Below are positions 57,323 through 64,000 of a stretch of DNA of 64,000 nucleotides, piece after piece (the stretch's first letter is position 1; each line of letters begins with the position of its first letter). The stretch comes from Sequoia sempervirens (taxonomy: Eukaryota > Streptophyta > Pinopsida > Cupressales > Cupressaceae), in contig VDFB02193867.1 of the NCBI GenBank assembly GCA_007258455.2, forward strand, positions 530,729,944-530,793,943, written 5' to 3'. The notes below the pieces were generated by a model that ran no database searches, had not been told where the DNA came from, and saw nothing but the letters and a program-made list of their open reading frames with translations. Both the position numbers and the translations under genes were made by a program.

Positions 57323-60300
57323 CATAATGTAGCATGTCACATTGTGACAAAGAAAATAAGTCAAAAATATGCCCCAGTGCAAAATAAGATGAGGAAGAAT
57401 GACAAGGAGGGTAGCGGTCTGCCCCCTCGAGAGGACAGATGGGTTCCAAGAACACAGGTGTGCTCTTGAAATGGATGAGAAGACTAGAATATGAAGAGAC
57501 AAAGAAATGTTAGTGCAAAAGATATGGATGATGATATGGATGCAATGCCTATATGAGATGAGCGAGAGAAGATGACAAGACAGAAGGAGATGCTTGTTAG
57601 TTCCTAGACCAAATCCTTCAACATATTACCATAGGACTTTAATATGTATTTCTCTTAATCATCATTGGGAAGATTATTGTAATGGCCAAAAAACACCATG
57701 ATACGACATAGATTAAGGTGTGCAAGTTCGTACCATCACGTACGACAAGAAGTCACAGACAACGATGATCATGACTCATACTAAGAACGTGATTGCCCCA
57801 GTCTTTTTGTCATAACCAACCACAAGCATAGAAAGACAAATACAAACAATAAAGACAAGTCATGAAACATCATTGCTCCTCTAAATCCTATTGCCAGGAC
57901 ATCCTTGAGGAACTAGCAACATGACTACCTGAAAAAGAAAAAACAAGCCAATCATCATGATGCATCGCTGCTTCTCTAAATCTTATTGTCAAGACATCAT
58001 CAAGAAACTAGTAGCATGATGAAAAATCAAGCCAACCATCATGATATGTCATTGCTTCTCTAAATCATGTTGTTAGGACATTGCGGAGAAACTAGTAACA
58101 TGATAGTCCCAAAAAAGACAAAGTAAGACGATCATCATGATACGTCACTGCTTCTCTAAATCTTTTTCTTAGGACATCGTCGAAAAACTAGTAGCATGAT
58201 GAAAAATCCAAAGACAAGATAAGACAATCATGATACGTCGCTGCTTTTCTAAATCCCATTGTCAGGACCTCGTTGAAAAACTAGTAACATGATGAAAAAT
58301 CCAAAGACAAGTGCCAAGTGTTTACCAAGTGTGTCTAAATGCCGAGTGTTTTGATGTCAAGATGTCATGTTTGACGATGTTGAGATGCCAAGGTGTCATG
58401 TTTTGATGATGCCAAGATGAAGAAATGTCAAAGATTTTCAAATTCAGGAAGGACACGTCCTGAATGATGTCGATGTCGAGAGGATTGACCTTAAATTTCA
58501 AAAGGATCCCTCAAAATGCCAGATGACAGTGACAATGCCTAGGAAGGATGCATCCTAAGGCATAAATGACAGAGTTATTCTTCAGAAGGACACATCTAAA
58601 GGATACTGATGTCAATAGGAGAGATCCTTGAATGTCAGGAGGATCTCTCAAAAATGTCGGATGATAATGACGAGGAAGGACACATCCTAAGGAATAAATG
58701 AGAGAGATTATTCTTCAGAAGGACACATCTAAATAATACTGATGTCGAGAGGATTGATCCTTAAATGTCAAGAGGATCCCTAAAAAAATTTCGGATGACA
58801 GTGGCAATGCCTAGGAAGGATGCATCCTAAGGCATAAATGACAAAGGATATTCTCCATAAGGACACATCTGAAGGATAACCAAGAGTTGACAGTTTGACC
58901 GGTTATGATAATGTAACTTGTTTTGACCAAATTTGACTAAAGTTTGGCTGAGTTTGACCAAAGTTTCGCTGAGTCTGACTTGTGTTGACCAAATGCTGAT
59001 ATTGACATGGTGTGATTGTCATGCTTGAATAAATGATTGCCATACTTTGTTTTAGGAGTTTTCCCGTCTGGAAAATAATTTGTCTTGACTTGAAGACTTT
59101 TGACGTGTGTGCCAGTGTAGTGCCACGAACCCTAATGGACTGACCTAGTGCGGCCTCAGGGGGTCATCGATAGATGGCCTTGCCTACGTCATGCACTCAG
59201 AGACCTCGTAGTTCAACACGACCGATGACTTTGTCTTGATGACCAAAGATTGAATCATGATTTTATTTTGACAAACCTAAAAGGACTAACCTAATGTCTC
59301 GGGGACTCGAAAATGAGTCTTTCCTATGTAGCAAATGCGTAGAGACAACGTAGTTCAGACAAATGACAAAGACTGATTGATTGACACAATGGAATTTCAA
59401 CGAGAAATGATTTCGTTTTGAATTCTTGAGATAACTTGATGTTTGTTGGGGTTTCTTCAGGGTGCTTTTTGATTTTTAGGTTTTTTTAGGACATTTTACA
59501 ATGTTTTTGGTCTTTCTTCAAGACATTTTGTCATGTTTTTGTCTTTTTTTTGGACTTTTTGCAATGTTTTTATCTTTTTTTAGGACTTTTTGCAATATTT
59601 TGTCTTTTTTCAATACTTTTTGTGATGTTTTTGTCTTTTTTTAGGACTTTTTGTGATGTTTTTATCTTTTTTCAGGACTTTTTGCAATGTTTTTTTCTTT
59701 TTTCAGGACTTTTTGCGATTGCCCAAACCATGTACGATACCCACTACAGTCACATGATCAAAATTCCCCCCTAGTCAGGTCCAAGACTTAGCCAATTTTT
59801 AAGGGATGTGAAAGAGATATTCATGGGATACCGAATGGATAGTATACAAGACTTGATGTCAACCATTTTTCAACCATGAGAGGAAGGGTATGATGTCATG
59901 GTAGATGTCATGGCGGCGACGAAAAATGTATTTCATCCTAGGCCAAGACAGATAAAGTAATAGTAGATGGCAGAGCAATGATTGATTACACATGGCGCCT
60001 ATTTGCCAGGTTTTCAATATGGTACTTATCCAAAGCGCATGTTTGCTAGGTTTTCACCGTTGGACAAATTATTTCTCTTTACTATTTTTTTCATTTTTCA
60101 ATCTTTTTTGATGCTGCCAAGATGCCTGTTTACTAGGTTTTCATCAACAATTTTTTAGCATTTTTCAATTATATATATATATATTTGGTGTCACCAAGAT
60201 GCCTGTTTTCTAGGTTTTCATCAGGGTGACAAATTTTTTATTTTTCAATTTTTTTGTATTTTTTAAGGTTTTCGACTCAACTTTTCGATGCTATGCATAG

Positions 60301-60371
60301 AACTTGTGTAGATGTAGACTATTGATGGGCTCTGTCAATTGTTCACCATTTGGGGGAGCCAGCTAATACAC
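57323..60371 (-). repeat. Gypsy 3' untranslated region with three tandem-repeat sets
   Basis: Set 1 (57860-58310) has five units of 83-98 bp around gcttctctaaatc...aggacat...actagtaacatgat. Set 2 (58440-58880) has three units of about 137 bp around ggacacatc...gatgtcgagagg. Set 3 (59500-59720) has about seven units near 30 bp, actttttgcaatgtttttgtc. Short repeats around gcctgtttactaggttttcatc lie at 59995-60235. There is no ORF. Hypervariable tandem repeats in this position are known for plant Tat elements. Confidence 0.75.
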
Positions 60372-61640
60372 TCAAAAATTGAAAGAGGATATGATGATGT
60401 AAGGACCTAACCGGTTTGGTTCAAACGTTCCTGACTTTTCTCTATCTGCCTGGTTCGTAGGGTTTGGCATGAGGACTAAGTCACCAATGTCAAACTTCCT
60501 GACCATGAATCTCTTATTGTAACTGCAACAGAGACAGTTTTGATACACTTGCAGATGGTTTAGGGAAATTTTCCTTCTTTCCTCTAACATCTCCAACTCG
60601 TGTAGGCGCGAGTGTCTATACTCCTCATCATCAGTCAAACCCTTCAGGGAGACTCGTAAGGAAGGAATTTCAACCTTGATGGGAAAGATAGCCTCAACTC
60701 CAAAGACTAGGGCGAATGGGGTGGCTCCCGTAGGCTTACGAATGTTGGTGCGGTAAGCCCATAGAGCAAGATTGAGTTGAATATGCCAGTCATGGCTAGT
60801 CTTTTTCAGGATTTTAATAATGGTTTTATTTGATGCCTCAGCTTGACCATTTCCTTGTGAGTAATACAAAGAGGAAAAATGATGTTGGATATGAAATCGC
60901 TCACATAACTCATGAACGTCTTGGTTTTTAAACAGATGTCCATTGTCAATGATGATGGATTGCGAAAGGCGATACCAGAAAATGATGTAGTTAAGAATGA
61001 ATTTGGATATTTGTTTGCCATTATGTACGTCAGGGGGATGGCTTTGATCCACTTTGTAAAATACTAAGTGGCGGTTATGATGAATTTGTGGCCATTAGAT
61101 GAGGTAGGATGGATCTTTCCCACAAGGTCAAGTCCCCATTGTGTAGAGGGCCAAGGAGAAGTGATCGGTCGAAGCTCTTGTGCTGGAGCATGAATCAAAT
61201 CGTTGTGAATTTGGCATTGGTGACAAGTCCTGACATATTCTAGTGCATCTTTCTCAATGGTCGACCAATAGTACCCAAGTCTCGTTATCTTCTTGGCTAG
61301 AGTAGGACCACTTGAATGAGACCCGCATATACCCTCATGTACTTCACATAAGGTTGTGTGTGCTTTTTTGGTGTCGAGACATCTAAGGAGGGTGTTATCA
61401 AAGCTACGACGGTAAAGCGTGCATTGACGATGGCATATCTTGCGGCTTTTCAGATAAAGGACTTCCTCTAGGTATTGGATAGATTAGGGGGAAGAGTTTG
61501 GGACTTAAGGTGGTCATGAATGTCTTGGTACTAGGGAGAATCAGGACTAACAAGCTCACAGACCATCTATGATTCGGGAAAGTCATAGGCAGGGACCAAT
61601 AATTGTTCTACCAAGAACTCTAGCTGAGGCATGTTGCTTG
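60372..61640 (-). pseudogene. Gypsy integrase (broken)
   Basis: From 61640 down, HHCC zinc-finger residues can be followed through several stops (HEGICGSHSSG, then CHQCQIHND near 61200-61340). The core follows with DLVGKIHP near 61110 (first Asp), IIIDNGHLF (second Asp, about 60950) and GNGQAEASNK (Glu, about 60850). The C-terminal half is open for 226 codons (61052-60372), including WAYRTNIRKPTGATPF and the GPY/F-like RLGPYII segment near its end. It would integrate the cDNA next to its RT partner in the same polyprotein. Frame breaks in the N-terminal half make it inactive. Confidence 0.8.
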
Positions 61641-61833
61641 GAATGTTGAGGAGAGAGCCGATCGTAGCCATTGCATCCGCCGCCTTATTCTGTGCTCTCA
61701 AAACTTGCTCAAAAGTCACCATGTGAAAATATGTCTAAAATTTGTCAATCATTCATTTGTAGGGCATTAGTTTCTCATCTTTTTTGTCATAGTTATCATT
61801 AACTTGATTGATGACCAGCTAAGAATCCCTATA
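61641..61833 (-). pseudogene. Gypsy second RNase H, distal part
   Basis: The minus strand resumes the second RNase H left of the inserted transposon with a YRDS-like segment (third catalytic Asp) and LVINQVNDNYDKKDEKL, VTFEQVLRAQNKAADAM, ending LVPAYDFPES. This is the usual linker into integrase. Three or four stops interrupt it, most of them TAG or TGA. Confidence 0.7.
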
Positions 61834-61841
61834 GACATGGG

Positions 61842-62572
61842 GTGTTGCCACAATAGTGGTTTACACTTTCTAGGAGATCCTATTTTTTGCTGAAATCACA
61901 TATTTTTAGAAAATATAATGATTTAAGCCTTGAAAATTTTTATTTAAAGGATTCCAATTGAATATGTTTTAATCAAACCGCCTTAGACCAAGCCCCCTTG
62001 GATAAAACCCCGCTAGTTTTAAACCATACCTATAACAGAGTCTCCTTTATGCCTATCAAAATGTTGATAAAAAACCACTTTTGATTTACCTTTTGGGGGA
62101 TCAAATGAATTCATTTAAAATTTATTTTTTGTAAGTATATAGTCCTTATTATAAGCTTATAAAAAATTATAATTTTAATTAAATTTAATTTGATTATTAT
62201 ATTTATTTTTTATTTCTTGTGAATGTAGGTTTTTCACCGAAAATCAAGCTCTTTGTTCTACACATGTGGAAAAATAGAATATTATAATTTTTTTTTGAAA
62301 AATATGAAAGTACACCATATATTGGAGTCCTTGATCCAACAAAAATAAATAAATTGAATTTCAATACATACAAAAAATGTTGTGCGTTATATAGTTGCGC
62401 TATGTGTAAATTGTAATTGGTTTGACTTTGAAACTTGATTAAAGAAAAAATATTCAATAAAAAACTATCTAACCAAGTGGAAGCACTAGATATCAGAGTC
62501 ACAAATCTAAATTTGAAAATTATTTTAGCATCTAGTTTGGCCAAAAATTGTAAACCACTATTGTGGGATCAC
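61842..62572. mobile_element. 731-bp MITE-like DNA transposon
   Basis: Imperfect 24-bp terminal inverted repeats (left gtgttgccacaatagtgg..., right the complement of gtgatcccacaatagtgg...; 22 of 24 agree) bound AT-rich non-coding DNA. The flanks gacatggg (61834-61841) and cacatgaa (62573-62580) are diverged copies of an 8-bp target. Removing the insert and one copy restores the conserved RNase H reading frame, which confirms both ends. An 8-bp target suggests hAT; Mutator-like with 9 bp is not excluded. There is no transposase. Confidence 0.82.
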
Positions 62573-63544
62573 CACATGAAGTGTTCTAATTTTCCATTTT
62601 ATTGCCATTCTAAGCCCTATAACAAGTGCCTCATATTTTTCCACATTATTTGTGCATGGGAACGCTATGCAAGAAGACTTAGGAATGGAAACTCCTTGAG
62701 GAGTGATGAATTGTATTCCTACCCCTGAGCCATGATTAGTATGTGATCCATCAAAGTATAACCTCCAAGGTGCCTTAGGTTCTGTGTGAAATATTGACTC
62801 ATCTAGGAAATCTGTCACTAAAGGATGATCACTTTGCATAGGCACATCTGGCAGTTGCTCTGCAGTCACTTGTCCTTTGATCGCTTTTCTTTCTACATAT
62901 TGGATGTCGTATTTGCTTAGAATCATGACCCATTTGGCCAGACATCCTGTTAATGTTGCCCAACTTAATAGATATTTGAGGGGGTCAATATTTGCTACCA
63001 ATTGTCTCTGATGGCTCAACATATAATGTCTTAGCTTCTGAGCTGCAAAGACAATTGCTAGACAAACCCATTCAATTGATGTGTAATTTAGCTCATACCC
63101 AACCAGTGTCAGACTGATATAATATATGGCCCTTTCTTTCTCGTCATGGTCATTTTGTGCTAGTAATGCCCCCAGTACTGATGTAGTGGCAAAGATGTAT
63201 AAGATCAAAGGTTTGCCTTGAATGGGAGGCATAAGGACGGGCACTGACAATAGGTAGTCTTTTATTTGTTGAAAGGCCTCTTGGTATTTATCTTTCCACA
63301 CAAAGGGGATGCCTTTGCACATAAGATATTGGAATGGTTGACACTTGTCAACCAATTGTGCTATGAAGCATCGGATAGATTGCACCCTTCCTTGTAAGGT
63401 TTTGAGTTCACTGATTCCTCTAGAAGGAGGCATGTCCATGATGGATTTGACTTTGGCTGGATCGACCTTAATGCCTCTTCGAGAAACTATGTATCCCAAA
63501 ATTTTTCCAGATGTTACACCAAAGACACATTTCTTAAGATTCAT
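62558..63544 (-). pseudogene. Gypsy RT C-terminus, RNase H and second RNase H (proximal)
   Basis: A 328-codon open frame. The thumb/connection is ILGYIVSRRGIKVDP (near 63500). The first RNase H region is PFVWKDKYQEAFQQIKDYL to ALLAQNDHDEKERAIYYIS, with Thr where the usual catalytic Asp/Glu stands (FATTSVLGA). A second, archaeal-type RNase H begins near 62770 with YFDGS (catalytic Asp) and EKYEALVIGL (Glu). It is cut by the MITE-like insertion, running a few codons into its terminal repeat. The pairing of two RNase H domains is characteristic of the Tat lineage. Confidence 0.82.
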
Positions 63545-64000
63545 TCGTACTTTGTATTCTTTGTCTCTTGAAAATTGTGTCTAACACCTTTAGATGATCT
63601 TTTCTTGTTATTGATTTAGCCAAAAGGTCATCCACATAATCTTCCATTATCTTATGCATCATGTCATGAAAGATTGTGGTCATAGCCCTTTGATACGTGG
63701 TGCCTACATTTTTAAGACCAAACGACATGACATTCTAATAGTATGTACCCTAAGGGAAAGTGAATGTTGTTTTATGTTGATCTTCAGGGGCAATACGAAT
63801 CTAATTATAGCCTGAGAAACCATCCATGAGGGACAACATCTCATATCCTACCATGAGGTCGACTATGATGTCAATATTCGACAAAGGAAAGTCATCTTTT
63901 GGGCATGCCTTGTTTAAGTCTCTAAAATTTGTGCAGATGCAGATCATTCCATTTGGATTTGTTATGGGAACAAGGTTAGATATCCATTCAGTATAATCAA
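63534..64000 (-). pseudogene. Gypsy reverse transcriptase core, window-truncated
   Basis: Minus-strand motifs in order from the window edge: a WISNLVPI-like start, RDLNKACPKDDFPL (near 63900), a SLMDGFSGYN motif carrying the first catalytic Asp (near 63820), then MSFGLKNVGTTYQRAM and EDYVDDLLAKS (63728-63600) with the catalytic YVDD. Stops near 63800 and 63735 and a frameshift near 63560 break it. The N-terminus and upstream protease lie outside the window. Confidence 0.82.

Larger units (their letters stand above)
56033..64000 (-). mobile_element. Tat-type Ty3/gypsy retrotransposon, 3' part
   Basis: Sense strand is minus. From the window edge leftwards come reverse transcriptase, RNase H, a second (archaeal-type) RNase H, integrase, about 3 kb of 3' untranslated tandem repeats, a polypurine tract and the 3' LTR (56033-57306). 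RT-before-integrase order makes it gypsy. The second RNase H together with a long repeat-rich 3' region points to the Tat lineage. gag, protease and the 5' LTR lie beyond 64000. Stops and frameshifts and a DNA-transposon insertion (61842-62572) show it is dead. Confidence 0.85.

Overview
This 64-kb window is nuclear DNA from a plant with a large, repeat-rich genome. The evidence is Ty1/copia and Ty3/gypsy (Tat-type) LTR retrotransposons, L1-type LINE pieces with plant-style ORF1, a tRNA-headed SINE and a plant-specific LOB-domain (LBD) transcription factor. Long degenerate CCCTAAA-like arrays away from a chromosome end and deeply decayed nested elements suggest a gymnosperm such as a conifer, but this is an inference. 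Only one convincing host gene is visible: the two-exon LBD gene at 36595-37231 (+).

Layout. (1) 1-21600: an old plus-strand element with a decayed coiled-coil ORF, polypurine tract and LTR start has been split twice. Element 1 (1609-9163) has LTRs, a GGAAC target duplication, a minus-strand PBS and PPT, and gag but no pol. Element 2 (9831-19029) has 2.8-kb LTRs that each carry a 183-bp tandem array, a minus-strand PBS, and a long plus-strand (antisense) ORF with two Cys/His motifs. (2) 21625-26690: a dispersed 1.1-kb repeat, a 3'-truncated LINE (ORF1 plus endonuclease) and an AT-rich degenerate array. (3) 28977-34274: a nearly complete copia element on the minus strand. Its 5' LTR is replaced by a perfect 46-bp palindrome, yet a CTTTT target duplication is still present. 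(4) 34275-40000: unique DNA with a SINE, the LBD gene, a LINE ORF1 scrap and the second dispersed-repeat copy. (5) 42911-46097: a palindromic repeat array interrupted by a small non-autonomous copia-like element. (6) 46092-52350: about 6 kb of CT-rich, telomere-like and GA-rich simple sequence. (7) 53806-56032: a second 3'-truncated LINE. (8) 56033-64000: the 3' part of a Tat-type gypsy element (RT, RNase H, second RNase H, integrase, tandem-repeat 3' region, LTR), interrupted by a 731-bp MITE-like insertion with an 8-bp target duplication.

How the parts relate. The gag-only and coding-poor elements would have depended on enzymes from autonomous relatives. The broken ORFs in the left third are interrupted largely by TAG, with some TAA, as expected from C-to-T loss at CAG and CAA codons in methylated DNA. 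All boundaries and repeat comparisons were made by eye; percentages, ages and family names would need computation.
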